NCBI RefSeq assembly: GCF_000761155.1
Contig: NZ_CP009533.1
Coordinates: 3,109,001 to 3,173,000, forward strand
Length of the DNA: 64,000 nucleotides
Direction of reading: 5' to 3'
Source: Pseudomonas rhizosphaerae
GTDB taxonomy: Bacteria; Pseudomonadota; Gammaproteobacteria; Pseudomonadales; Pseudomonadaceae
Numbering within the stretch: position 1 is the first letter of the stretch; each line of letters begins with the position of its first letter. The notes beneath the pieces are model-generated. The model saw only the letters and a list, made by a program, of their open reading frames with translations, had not been told where the DNA came from and searched no databases. Positions 28,570-43,118 of the stretch are shown piece after piece. The translations under genes and the position numbers were made by a program.

Positions 28570-30090
28570 GTGTCCAACGCCAAGCCTCAAACCCTCGACA
28601 CCTGGCTCGCATTGCTCGACGGCGTGCGCCTGCCGATCCCCAGGCTCTACCATGACAAGGTTCGCGCGGCGATCAAGGACAGGCGCCGCTCGCTGCGCGA
28701 CATTGCCGACCTGATGCAGCACAGTCCGGCGCTGGTGCTGAGCGTGATGCGCGAGGCCAACCGGCATGCCGGCAGCAGTCTGGTGGAACCGGCGGAAAGC
28801 CTCGAAGTGGCGCTGAATCGGCTGGGCCTGGCACGCACCGAAGAGCTGTTGATGCGCCTGCCCGCCCAGGAGCCGCAGCAGATGCCCCTGACCCTGCGCC
28901 AATTGCAGATGATCAGCCAGCATGCCAGCCAGCAGGCTAACGGCCTGTTCGCGGCACGACTGGCTCGGCTGTGGCAGGAGATCCACTGGGGCAGCCTGCT
29001 GTTCCTGTCGCCGCTCTGGCCATTGGCAGCCACCCACCCCGAGCTGCTCGATGAATGGGAGCGCCGCGTCATCGTTCAGGGCGAGGCTGCGGCCAAGGTC
29101 GAGCAGGACCTGTTCGGCGTACCGCTGCTGGTGCTGTGCGAGGCCCTGGCACAGAAATGGCGCCTGCCGGCCTGGGTGCTGCACGGCTATCGACTGCTGC
29201 TCAAGGAGCGCCGAGCACTGGTGCAGGCGCTGCACATCGCCCGTGACAATCAGCACCGCCTGCGTCAGCAGCAGCAGCTGGACGACGAGCCGGCGTTGCG
29301 GCGCTGGCTGAACCAGCCTGCCAATACCATTCTGATGGCCAACGGTCTGGCCCTGGCCGCCCAGCATGGCTGGTTCACCCCCCACCTGCAGCGTTGGGAA
29401 TACCTGAGCTGCCTGTACCTGCAGGTGCCGCTGGAACAGGTCCAGCAACAGGTTCATCAACAGGCGGTACACAGTGCCCGCGTGCACTGCGCTGCCGACC
29501 TGTGGCATCCGGCACGCAGCCTGCTGTGGCCACCGCAGCACAAGGGTCCGGCACACGACAGCGAGCCGGCGCCGGCACCGAGCGAAGAGGCACTGGCGAG
29601 CTGGCGGCGACTGTGCACGCAGCTGCTGGCCACGCCAACGCCTTTCAACAATGCCCTGCACCTGACCACTTGCGCCCGCGATGCGCTGCTGGCGTGCGGC
29701 ATGCAGCGCGTGCTGTTGCTGATGGTCGACCGCAACCATGGCAGCCTGCGCGTGCACCAGAGCGCCGGGCTGCCCAAGGAGGTGGCGGCGCTGAGCCTGG
29801 GCATCGAGCACAGCAGCCTGCTGCAGCGGCTGCTCGCGCAGCCGACGCCGTTGCGCATGGGCACCGCCAACAGCGAGCAGTTGCAGGCGCTGTTGCCGGC
29901 CACCCTGCGTACGCTGTTCCGCGGCGAGCACCTGCTGCTGCGCTCCCTGGGCGTCGAAGGACGCGTGCATACGTTGCTGGTCGCCGACCAGGGCGGGCGG
30001 CCTTTCTCCGAGATCAGCGTGCAGGGCTTCGGCAAGACTGCGCAGTGCATCGAGCGCGCCCTGGACACCTTTACCAACCGCAGCCGTTGA
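28570..30090 (+). CDS. HDOD domain signalling protein
   Basis: The 506 residues start at a GTG with AGGA upstream. The first 250 residues resemble the HDOD output domain (LRDIADLMQHSPALVLSVMREANR and EVALNRLGLARTEELLMRL). These are related to HD hydrolases but lack clear metal-binding HD pairs. The C-terminal part (about 350-500) looks like a GAF-type sensor (ACGMQRVLLLMVDRNHGSLRVH). It is predicted cytoplasmic. The role is unknown; its place beside motAB and c-di-GMP genes hints at motility or surface signalling. Confidence 0.75.
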   Translation: MSNAKPQTLDTWLALLDGVRLPIPRLYHDKVRAAIKDRRRSLRDIADLMQHSPALVLSVMREANRHAGSSLVEPAESLEVALNRLGLARTEELLMRLPAQEPQQMPLTLRQLQMISQHASQQANGLFAARLARLWQEIHWGSLLFLSPLWPLAATHPELLDEWERRVIVQGEAAAKVEQDLFGVPLLVLCEALAQKWRLPAWVLHGYRLLLKERRALVQALHIARDNQHRLRQQQQLDDEPALRRWLNQPANTILMANGLALAAQHGWFTPHLQRWEYLSCLYLQVPLEQVQQQVHQQAVHSARVHCAADLWHPARSLLWPPQHKGPAHDSEPAPAPSEEALASWRRLCTQLLATPTPFNNALHLTTCARDALLACGMQRVLLLMVDRNHGSLRVHQSAGLPKEVAALSLGIEHSSLLQRLLAQPTPLRMGTANSEQLQALLPATLRTLFRGEHLLLRSLGVEGRVHTLLVADQGGRPFSEISVQGFGKTAQCIERALDTFTNRSR

Positions 30091-30133
30091 GCCTTGCGCT
30101 ACAATCGCCGTTCCGTTTCGTCTGGAGACCTGA

Positions 30134-30949
30134 ATGCCTGACTTCTCTGGCCTGCCCCTGGTGATCGAGCCCGATGCGCTGAACGCCCGGCTCGATGCCG
30201 CCAACCTGATCGTGGTCGACCTGACCAGTGCCGCGCGCTACGCCGCCGGGCACATCCACGGGGCGCATTTCGTCGATCCCAAGCGTACCCAGCTGGGCCA
30301 ACTGCCGGCACCCGGGCTGCTGCCCGGTCTGGCGGCACTGGAGCAGCTGTTCGGCGAGCTGGGTCACAACTCCCAGGCGACCTACGTGGTCTACGACGAC
30401 GAAGGCGGCGGCTGGGCCGGGCGCTTCATCTGGATGCTCGACGTCATCGGTCATTCCCGCTATCACTACCTCGACGGCGGCATCCTGGCGTGGGAAGCCG
30501 CCGGCCTGCCGCTGAGCCAGGACACCCCGGCACGGGCCGGCGGCCCGGTGTCGCTCACCCTGCACGACGAGCCGACCGCCACCCGCGAATACTTGCAAAG
30601 CCGCCTGGGCGCCGCCGACCTGGCCATCTGGGATGCCCGCGGTCCGCTGGAATACACCGGTGAAAAGGTATTGGCGGCCAAGGCGGGGCACATTCCCGGC
30701 GCGATCAACCTGGAATGGACGGCGGCCATGGACCCGGCGCGACAGCTGCGCATCCGCAGCGATGCCGCGCAGCTGCTCGAGGGCCTGGGCATTACCGCCG
30801 ACAAGGAAATCATCACGCACTGCCAGACGCATCACCGCTCTGGTTTCACCTATCTGGTGGCCAAGGCGCTGGGCTATCCACGCGTCAAGGGCTATGCCGG
30901 TTCCTGGGGCGAATGGGGCAACCACCCCGACACCCCCACCGAAGTTTAA
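30134..30949 (+). CDS. rhdA: Thiosulfate sulfurtransferase (rhodanese)
   Basis: This two-domain rhodanese transfers sulfane sulfur from thiosulfate to cyanide or protein acceptors. The active loop is Cys230 in THCQTHHRSG, the same position and loop as in Azotobacter RhdA. The first, inactive rhodanese domain covers about 1-130. A TACAAT -10-like hexamer lies just upstream, and GGAG precedes the ATG. It ends nine bases before psd, so they form an operon. Confidence 0.94.
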   Translation: MPDFSGLPLVIEPDALNARLDAANLIVVDLTSAARYAAGHIHGAHFVDPKRTQLGQLPAPGLLPGLAALEQLFGELGHNSQATYVVYDDEGGGWAGRFIWMLDVIGHSRYHYLDGGILAWEAAGLPLSQDTPARAGGPVSLTLHDEPTATREYLQSRLGAADLAIWDARGPLEYTGEKVLAAKAGHIPGAINLEWTAAMDPARQLRIRSDAAQLLEGLGITADKEIITHCQTHHRSGFTYLVAKALGYPRVKGYAGSWGEWGNHPDTPTEV

Positions 30950-30958
30950 GGACACACA

Positions 30959-31858
30959 ATGAAAGATCGCCTGTTCATCATCAGCCAGTACCTGCTGCCC
31001 CATCACCTGCTCTCGCGCCTGGCCGGCTGTGTCGCCGAGTGTCGCTCGCGCTGGTTCAAGGATGCGTTCACCCGCTGGTTCGCCAAGCGCTACAACGTCG
31101 ACATGTCACTGGCCCAGGTCGAGGACCTGAGCGCCTACGAGAACTTCAACGCATTCTTCACCCGTGCTCTGAAGCCCGATGCGCGCCCGCTCGACCCCAC
31201 GCCCGGCGCAGTGCTGTGCCCGGCCGACGGCGCTATCAGCCAGCTGGGCACCATCGAGCACGGTCGCATCTTCCAGGCCAAGGGCCACAGTTTCAGCGTG
31301 CTCGAACTGCTCGGCGGCGACCCTGACAACGCGGCGCCGTTCATGGGCGGCGAGTTCGCCACCATCTATCTGTCGCCGCGTGACTACCACCGGGTTCACA
31401 TGCCGCTGGCAGGCACGCTGCGCGAAATGATCTACGTGCCGGGACGCATCTTTTCGGTCAACCAGACCACCGCCGAGAACGTGCCCGAACTGTTCGCGCG
31501 CAACGAGCGTGTGGTGTGCATCTTCGACACCGAGCGCGGGCCGATGGCCATGGTGCTGGTGGGCGCGATGATCGTCGCCTCGATCGAAACCGTCTGGGCG
31601 GGCCTGGTGACACCGCCCAAGCGCGAACTCAAGACCTTTCGCTACGACGCAGCGGCACGTGCGCCGATCCATCTGGAAAAAGGCGCCGAAATGGGCCGTT
31701 TCAAGCTGGGCTCGACCGTGGTCATGCTGTTTGGCCCGGAACAGGTCAAGTGGGCTCACCACCTGGCCAACCTGTCGCCGGTGAACATGGGCCAGGGCCT
31801 GGGCCGTGCGGCAAGCTCCAGCGACGTGGCACCCGCCACGCCTTCTCCGGTCGTCTGA
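30959..31858 (+). CDS. psd: Phosphatidylserine decarboxylase
   Basis: This enzyme converts phosphatidylserine to phosphatidylethanolamine at the inner membrane. The proenzyme is 299 residues and self-cleaves in the LGST motif ([12 protein letters not shown]) to make the pyruvoyl group. [12 protein letters not shown] and [11 protein letters not shown] are family motifs. AAGGA precedes the ATG. A Ser/Ala/Pro-rich tail of about 20 residues follows the core. Confidence 0.97.
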   Translation: MKDRLFIISQYLLPHHLLSRLAGCVAECRSRWFKDAFTRWFAKRYNVDMSLAQVEDLSAYENFNAFFTRALKPDARPLDPTPGAVLCPADGAISQLGTIEHGRIFQAKGHSFSVLELLGGDPDNAAPFMGGEFATIYLSPRDYHRVHMPLAGTLREMIYVPGRIFSVNQTTAENVPELFARNERVVCIFDTERGPMAMVLVGAMIVASIETVWAGLVTPPKRELKTFRYDAAARAPIHLEKGAEMGRFKLGSTVVMLFGPEQVKWAHHLANLSPVNMGQGLGRAASSSDVAPATPSPVV

Positions 31859-31939
31859 GCCACTCGCGGCGAGCACGGCGCAGCCTCGGCGACATCAAGG
31901 CTGCGACCGTTATCCAATGCTGTTAGAGTCTTTGCATAC

Positions 31940-31966
31940 GGCCAAATGAATGGCCTGTCTTTTTTC
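31940..31966 (+). terminator. Possible terminator after psd
   Basis: The stem GGCCA-AATGAA-TGGCC is followed by TGTCTTTTTT. The stem is only five base pairs, so strength is doubtful, but the T-run is clear and the place fits the end of the rhdA-psd transcript. Confidence 0.55.
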
Positions 31967-31990
31967 ATCGCTCAAGCCCTCGAGCGATGA
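31965..31990. promoter_or_regulatory. Nine-base inverted repeat upstream of the FimW-like gene
   Basis: TCATCGCTC and GAGCGATGA are perfect arms around an eight-base spacer. The repeat ends 25 bases before the start codon, so it would lie in the 5' leader or act as an operator. Confidence 0.45.
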
Positions 31991-32015
31991 CCTGAGTTGA
32001 ACCAGGAAACGACCG

Positions 32016-33794
32016 ATGTCGCCACGCCCCCATCTGTTGTTGCGCGCCCCGACGCCATCGCAGTTGAGCCTGACCTTCTGCGAAGCGACCCCGCGCGACC
32101 TCAAACGCTGGATTGCCACGCTGCCCAAGGCCAATCTGGGGGAAACCGCCCGGTTGCTGTACCAAGGCCTGGGCGAGCTCAACCAGCTGCTCACGCCCAG
32201 CGACAATCGCCTGCAGTTGCTCGAACTGCTCAGGCCCGAGGTGTATTTCGTCTGCAAGCACCTGGAACGACACTTCCTCAACCAGTCGATCGTGCTCGAT
32301 GAACGTTCGCGCAAGGTTGCCAACCTGTGCCAGGCACTGCAGAACCACCTGGCGATCGGCTACAAGCAGATCGTGTTGCGCATTTCCAGTACCTATTCGA
32401 AGGATCGTGCTTCAAAGGATCGCGCCAACCTGTTGGCGACCGCGGCGCAGCGTGCCCTGCATTGCCTGAATGGGCCAGTGATGCGCGCCAGCTTGCTGTA
32501 CTGCCCGGTGCCCGATGGGGTATGGCTGGAGTTGCACCAGCTGTATCAAGCCGCTTCGGCGCATCAGTTGCAGAACGTTGCGATCAACGACCCGCTGGGC
32601 GCACCGGGCAGCACCTCGACGGTTCAGCAAAGCTATGCAGCCGCCTTGCTGCTGGGCAGTTCTCGCTGCAACCAGATGCGCCAGCAGGCGATCCTGCGCC
32701 TGGCCGAAGTGCTCGAGGCCTGGAGCCCCCTGGTCCGAGTGCAACCTGCCACCTTGGCTTCGAGCCTGTTCGCCATGGCGCCCGATGAAGACAGCCCGCC
32801 GCGCTACAAAACCCTGTATGGCGATGATCAGTTGCCGCAGCTGGTCGGCCTGGACCCGGCCGATCTGGTCCAGGCGATCAAGGCGTACCTGGACATGCCG
32901 ATGGAGCAGCGCGCGCAGTCGCGCCTGATCCCCAGCAACTTCAGTATCGACCTGCTTCAGCATGTGGCGGCCGCGTGGGGCGACGTGGCCGAACGGACCT
33001 TCACCCGAACCCCGGGCCAAGGCAACCTGACGGTGTGCATCGGCATGAGCGCGCTGCATTACTACATCGGCGGCGAGCGCTCCTTCAGCGAGATCCTCAA
33101 ACGCCCGGTGCTTTCGCAGAGCGCGCAATTCGTGCCAGGCGCGGCAACGCAATCATGGAGCAGGCCGACCGAAGGCGACCGGCACGGCGACTACGAGGAA
33201 ATCCAGTACGACCTGCCCCGGGGCGAAGGCAGCAGCGCCAGTAGTGCATCCAACCACGATCAGCACTTCCCCACCTATGCCCTGCAAATCGTCAACCACA
33301 GCCCAGGCGGCTACTGCCTGGCATGGCCGCGGGAGGTTCCGCCGCAATTGCAGGCCGGTGAAATGATCGGCATCCAGGACAGCCAGGCCCAGGGCTGGAG
33401 CGTGGCCGTGGTGCGCTGGATCCGCCAGGTGCGCAGTGGCGGCACGCAGATGGGCATCGAGCTGGTGGCGCCCCATGCACAACCCTGCGGCTTGCAGCTG
33501 GTGCGCGTCAGCGAACAGAACAGCCAGTTCCTGCGTGGCCTGCTGCTGCCGGAGATCCGCGCCATCGACATTCCCGCCTCCCTGCTGGCCCCGCGCATGC
33601 CTTTCCAGGAGGGCAACAAGGTGATCATCAACAACCAGGGTGAAGAACAGCCGGCGGGCCTGGGGGCGCGGATGACGGGCACCGGCAGCTTCAACCAGTT
33701 CGAGTACCACTTGCTGGAGGTCGCCAAACCGGCAACGGCCACCGACGATGCTGCGCCGGAAGAAGACTTCGACTCGCTGTGGAAAGACCTCTGA
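32016..33794 (+). CDS. fimW: FimW-like c-di-GMP effector (PilZ-type)
   Basis: The 592-residue soluble protein has the size and position of P. aeruginosa PA4958 (FimW), a c-di-GMP receptor in surface attachment, between psd and serB. The N-terminal 400 residues are helical (LGETARLLYQGLGELNQLL). The C-terminal part has a PilZ-like barrel with NHSPGGYCLAWP, an NxSxxG motif. The usual RxxxR loop is not seen in the preceding 40 residues. AGGA stands 11 bases before the ATG. The family call rests on context and this motif, so the name is tentative. Confidence 0.6.
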   Translation: MSPRPHLLLRAPTPSQLSLTFCEATPRDLKRWIATLPKANLGETARLLYQGLGELNQLLTPSDNRLQLLELLRPEVYFVCKHLERHFLNQSIVLDERSRKVANLCQALQNHLAIGYKQIVLRISSTYSKDRASKDRANLLATAAQRALHCLNGPVMRASLLYCPVPDGVWLELHQLYQAASAHQLQNVAINDPLGAPGSTSTVQQSYAAALLLGSSRCNQMRQQAILRLAEVLEAWSPLVRVQPATLASSLFAMAPDEDSPPRYKTLYGDDQLPQLVGLDPADLVQAIKAYLDMPMEQRAQSRLIPSNFSIDLLQHVAAAWGDVAERTFTRTPGQGNLTVCIGMSALHYYIGGERSFSEILKRPVLSQSAQFVPGAATQSWSRPTEGDRHGDYEEIQYDLPRGEGSSASSASNHDQHFPTYALQIVNHSPGGYCLAWPREVPPQLQAGEMIGIQDSQAQGWSVAVVRWIRQVRSGGTQMGIELVAPHAQPCGLQLVRVSEQNSQFLRGLLLPEIRAIDIPASLLAPRMPFQEGNKVIINNQGEEQPAGLGARMTGTGSFNQFEYHLLEVAKPATATDDAAPEEDFDSLWKDL

Positions 33795-33806
33795 GCAACC
33801 CTGTGC

Positions 33807-34817
33807 TCAGTCGCGACGACCGAGCAGGTACAGCACCGCGTCCAGACCCAATACGCTGATGGCCTGACGTGCCGACTGCCGCACCAGCGGCTTGGCGCGG
33901 AAGGCCACGCCCAGACCTGCAATCGCCAGCATGGCCAGGTCATTGGCGCCATCACCCACCGCGATGGTTTCGCTCAACTGGATATCGTGCTCGCGGGCCA
34001 GTTGCTGCAGCAGATCAGCCTTGCGCTGGGCGTCGACGATCGGCTCGACCGCCACACCCGTGCATTTGCCATCGACCACCTGCAGTTCGTTGGCGAACAC
34101 GTAGGTGATGCCCAGGCGCTCCTGCAACTGTTTGGCGAAATACGTGAAGCCGCCAGAAAGAATGGCGGTTTTCACACCCATTCGGTTGAGTTCGGCAAAC
34201 AGGCGCTCGGTGCCTTCGCTCAGGCGCAGTTGCGCACCGATGTCGTCGAGCACCGCAACGTCGAGGCCGTCGAGCAGTGCCAGGCGGGCCTTGAAGCTGG
34301 CGCGAAAGTCGATTTCACCGCGCATGGCCTGCTCGGTGATCGCCGCGACACGCTCGCCGATACCCGCCGCCTTGGCCAGCTCATCGATCACCTCGGCCTC
34401 GATCAGCGTCGAATCCATGTCGAACACGGCCAGGCGGGGCTGTCGGCGCTGCACCGACTCGGGCTGGTAGACGATGTCCAGATTCAGCGCGGTGCTGAGC
34501 TCGAGCACCTGCGTACGCAACTGCAGTGGCTGCTCCAGCGCACCCAGTAGGCCGAGCTCGAAACAGGCGTTGCCGCCCGCCGCCGCAGACAGACGCTCCA
34601 GGCTCGACAGTGCCAGGCCATGCTCGGCCAGCAAACTGACCACCTGCTGCAGGTCCGGGTCGCTGACCTGGCGGCCCATCATGCTGACCACATGGTCCGA
34701 CGGCTCGGTGCCATCAGCGGTGCTGAAGCGGGTGTCGGCGGCCAGGGCCCCGCGCAGGGCGTCGACAATGCTCGGCTGCTCTTGAGCTGTGATGTTGATC
34801 AGGACGATTTCGCGCAA
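33807..34817 (-). CDS. serB: Phosphoserine phosphatase, short form
   Basis: SerB makes serine from phosphoserine. The HAD core is complete: FDMDSTLIEAEVIDELAKAAG, the ILSGGFTYFAKQL motif and VGDGANDLAMLAIAGLG. At 336 residues it is shorter than usual Pseudomonas SerB, which has two full ACT domains. Here the first ACT domain seems cut to about 35 residues (MREIVLINITAQEQPSI) before the second begins near HVVSMMGRQVS. The start is a TTG that keeps the conserved MREIVLIN. Allosteric serine control may differ. Confidence 0.9.
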   Translation of the reverse strand: MREIVLINITAQEQPSIVDALRGALAADTRFSTADGTEPSDHVVSMMGRQVSDPDLQQVVSLLAEHGLALSSLERLSAAAGGNACFELGLLGALEQPLQLRTQVLELSTALNLDIVYQPESVQRRQPRLAVFDMDSTLIEAEVIDELAKAAGIGERVAAITEQAMRGEIDFRASFKARLALLDGLDVAVLDDIGAQLRLSEGTERLFAELNRMGVKTAILSGGFTYFAKQLQERLGITYVFANELQVVDGKCTGVAVEPIVDAQRKADLLQQLAREHDIQLSETIAVGDGANDLAMLAIAGLGVAFRAKPLVRQSARQAISVLGLDAVLYLLGRRD

Positions 34818-34886
34818 GAGGCACCCCGTTTCATGAAAAAAAACGCATTCTAACCACTTTCAGTGACCATCGGGCACAGGCAGCGC

Positions 34887-34915
34887 TTTGCCGCTCGGGG
34901 GGCGGTCGTTATACT
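34887..34915 (+). promoter_or_regulatory. Sigma-70-like promoter for the HAMP protein gene
   Basis: TTTGCC and TATACT are separated by 17 bases. The -10 ends 34 bases before the GTG start. It lies in the gap that diverges from serB. Confidence 0.55.
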
Positions 34916-34949
34916 GCGCGCCAACTTCACGGACAAAGAGCCGCGCTCA

Positions 34950-36446
34950 GTGAACCGGCCTACGCCAGTCAAAACCGACAACTTCTTCCTGCTGATCTTC
35001 CGAGCCGTGCGCCACCGTCGAGTGCCCCTGGCTTTGCGCATCGCATTCACCAACATCGTGCTGGTTGCCATTGCCCTGGTGATCTACGCCTGCGTGATGG
35101 GTCTGCAGTTCAAGCAGGCCATGCACGAGCAAGCCGATGCGGTAGGCCAGAGCCTGACCACGCAGACGGCCACGTCCGCCACCGAGCTGCTGGTGTCCAA
35201 CGACATCCTCAGCCTCAATGTGCTGCTCAACAATCTGGCGAAAAACCCGCTGGTGGCGCACGCGGCGATTTTCAGTCCGGACAATCGCATCCTCGCCGAA
35301 GCCGGCCAGCGCCCCAAAGGTGGGCTGTTGGGACAAAGCCAGGGGTTGTACGAGACCAAGATCAATTTCCAGGATGCGCTGGCCGGACAGCTGCGCATCA
35401 GCCTGGACATGGACCAGTTCCAGCAGCCGCTGACCATCAGCCTGCAAAGCATGGGCGTGCTGGCCGGCATCCTGCTGGTGCTCGCCCTGGCCCTGAGCTT
35501 GCGCCTGGGTCGCTACATTTCCACTCCGCTGCTGCAACTGCGGGTCTGGCTGCGCAACCCGGACGAGTTCACCCCGGCCACCCAGCGCACCGACGAAATC
35601 GGCGATCTGGCGCGTCAGTTGCACGCGCAACTGGCACCGGAACCGCGCGAGCCCGAGGTCGAACCGGACGCCACCGACGAAGACGACGAGCCGCAAGCTG
35701 CGCTGCCCGTGCGCACCACCAAGCCTGGCCCGTTCCCGCCCGTTGCGGCCAAGCCGGCGAAACCGGCCATGCGTCAGATCCAGGCCGACGAAGACGAAGA
35801 AGACTTCGGCGACGACCCGTTCGCAGACCTGCGCGAGGCGCCGGTGGCCGTGATCAAGCAACCCACCACCGCCGTGGCCAAGGTGCACACCGACAGCGCC
35901 GTGCTGGCCGTGCAGCTGGGCGCCCAGGAGCAACTGCGTCGCCTGCCCAAGGCTCGTCTGGCGGAGTTGCTGGAACGCTACCACGACTGCCTGCAACAGG
36001 CCGCCTCGCTCTACGAGAGCGAAGTGCACACGCTCAACGACGGCAGCACGCTGATGCTGTTCCACAGCGAACACAGCGGTGATGACTACCTGACCAACGC
36101 CATCTGTTGCGGCGAACTGTTGCGCGCACTGGGCCACGCTTTGCAGATCGAGGTCGCCGACAGCGGTATCACCCTGCAACTGCAACTGGGCCTGGTGCTC
36201 AGCAACGAAGTGCATGGCTTGAACTCCATCGACCTGCTGCTGACCGAGTCGGCGCAGGATGCACTGGCGCTCTCGCAGCACAGCCGCAACCTGTTGCTGG
36301 TGGTGCGCGAGATCGGCGAAGACCCGCTGATCCGCCAGCGCGCACGCATTCGCTCGATCGCCAGTCCCGAAGGCGCCTGCTGCGTCGAGCGTCTGCTGGA
36401 GCCCTACCCGTCGCTGCTGGAACGGCAGCTGGCTCGGATCAGCTGA
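34950..36446 (+). CDS. HAMP-containing inner-membrane protein with degenerate cyclase-like C-terminus (PA4961-like)
   Basis: The 498 residues have a membrane helix near 35-55 (TNIVLVAIALVIYACVM), an extracytoplasmic domain of about 100 residues, a second helix (GVLAGILLVLALALSLRLG) and a HAMP region. An acidic, Pro-rich linker comes next (ATDEDDEPQ, then ADEDEEDFGDDPF). The last 170 residues resemble a class III cyclase fold (HTLNDGSTLMLFHS) but lack the catalytic aspartates, so catalysis is unlikely. The GTG start is chosen because AAAGAG precedes it. It is the usual divergent neighbour of serB. Confidence 0.75.
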   Translation: MNRPTPVKTDNFFLLIFRAVRHRRVPLALRIAFTNIVLVAIALVIYACVMGLQFKQAMHEQADAVGQSLTTQTATSATELLVSNDILSLNVLLNNLAKNPLVAHAAIFSPDNRILAEAGQRPKGGLLGQSQGLYETKINFQDALAGQLRISLDMDQFQQPLTISLQSMGVLAGILLVLALALSLRLGRYISTPLLQLRVWLRNPDEFTPATQRTDEIGDLARQLHAQLAPEPREPEVEPDATDEDDEPQAALPVRTTKPGPFPPVAAKPAKPAMRQIQADEDEEDFGDDPFADLREAPVAVIKQPTTAVAKVHTDSAVLAVQLGAQEQLRRLPKARLAELLERYHDCLQQAASLYESEVHTLNDGSTLMLFHSEHSGDDYLTNAICCGELLRALGHALQIEVADSGITLQLQLGLVLSNEVHGLNSIDLLLTESAQDALALSQHSRNLLLVVREIGEDPLIRQRARIRSIASPEGACCVERLLEPYPSLLERQLARIS

Positions 36447-36473
36447 TCGTCTGATCGTCTGATCGTCTGATCA
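36444..36473. repeat. 8-bp tandem repeat TGATCGTC
   Basis: Three exact copies of TGATCGTC, plus a partial fourth (TGATCA), begin inside the stop region of the HAMP protein gene. The stop is the TGA of the first copy, so copy-number change would not alter the protein. Confidence 0.85.
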
Positions 36474-36482
36474 ATGCGCAAT

Positions 36483-36512
36483 AAAAAGCCCGCATCCAGT
36501 GCGGGCTTTTTA
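36483..36512. terminator. Bidirectional terminator
   Basis: AAAAAGCCCGCA-TCCAG-TGCGGGCTTTTT forms a strong stem with A and T runs on both sides. It lies between the convergent HAMP protein and lipoprotein genes, serving both. Confidence 0.92.
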
Positions 36513-36524
36513 TTGGCTGTCGGT

Positions 36525-37226
36525 CTAGAAGCGGAACACTTCCAAATCGGTACGAATGGGCTTGGCCAGGGGAATCCGCGATTTCTCTTCATCACGGCGT
36601 ACCTGCGCCGGTGCCGGCTTGCGCTCCTCGACCAGCGCCGGTTGATTGGCCAACGGCTTGAGCGCCGCCGTCAACTGCGCAGCCAGGCGTTGCAGCAATA
36701 CGCCCTGCGCCTGGACCTGAGCCGCTGTGCCGCCGTCATGCTTTTCTTCCAGATGAACGATGCGGTTGTCGCGCACTTGTCCGCGGCGGTCCAGCACGCG
36801 CCACTGGGCATCGAGAATGGCCGGTTGGCGGCTGCCCGAATCCAGACGGGTAATCGACAGCAGTACCTGGGCATCGGGGGTGAAATTGGCCGGCGTAGGC
36901 GCCAGCACTACACGCTGGCTGTCCAGACGCCAGGCCACCTGGCGCAGTAACAGCTGGTCGATGTCGGCCGACAGGCTGCCGGCCCAGCGTCCGTCGGTGG
37001 ACGCGCGCAAGCTGCCATCGGCCTGGCGCTGCAGCAGCGTTTCGCGCTGCAGGTAATCGGCCACGGAAACCGGCCCCAACAGCACGGCTAGACCGCGGCT
37101 TTCCTTGGGCAGCCCGGGGTTGCCGCTGTCGAGCTGGTACAGGGCCGCGGGTTGGTGCGTGCTGCATCCAGCCAGCCCCACCAGGCCGCTGAGCAATAAA
37201 ATCACGGGAAGGCGCAACAGTTTCAT
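36525..37226 (-). CDS. PqiC-like outer-membrane lipoprotein (DUF330)
   Basis: The 233 residues start with a lipoprotein signal ending in LVGLAGC (lipobox). The PqiC/ABC-transport-auxiliary fold follows: YQLDSG, VLLGPVSVADYL and LSADIDQLLLRQVAWRL. In E. coli PqiC belongs to the PqiAB lipid-trafficking complex, but no pqiA or pqiB is adjacent here, so the partner is elsewhere or different. An Arg/Lys/Glu-rich tail is unusual. The start at 37226 is the lipoprotein Met; 37265 is also in frame. Confidence 0.85.
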   Translation of the reverse strand: MKLLRLPVILLLSGLVGLAGCSTHQPAALYQLDSGNPGLPKESRGLAVLLGPVSVADYLQRETLLQRQADGSLRASTDGRWAGSLSADIDQLLLRQVAWRLDSQRVVLAPTPANFTPDAQVLLSITRLDSGSRQPAILDAQWRVLDRRGQVRDNRIVHLEEKHDGGTAAQVQAQGVLLQRLAAQLTAALKPLANQPALVEERKPAPAQVRRDEEKSRIPLAKPIRTDLEVFRF

Positions 37227-37280
37227 CAGTTCATCCAGGCGGCTGCCACATGGCAACCACAGCAATACTTGGCCGAGTCG

Positions 37281-37310
37281 TCGCGGCGCTGCCGCTAGGC
37301 AGCGCCGCGA
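37281..37310. repeat. Perfect palindrome between parC and the pqiC-like gene
   Basis: Thirteen-base arms TCGCGGCGCTGCC and GGCAGCGCCGCGA enclose GCTA. There is no T-run. It may be a processing or stabilising hairpin between the two minus-strand genes. Confidence 0.7.
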
Positions 37311-37399
37311 AAGGGCCTATCATCCGTGAATCCGCGCCCTGACTCCAGTGCTTGTCGGTCGAACGGCAGCAGCGCCGCCGTCCACGCACACAGGGACGA

Positions 37400-43095
<5,696 letters not shown>

Positions 43096-43118
43096 TCAGT
43101 CGTTCGTGAAATGAGTGG

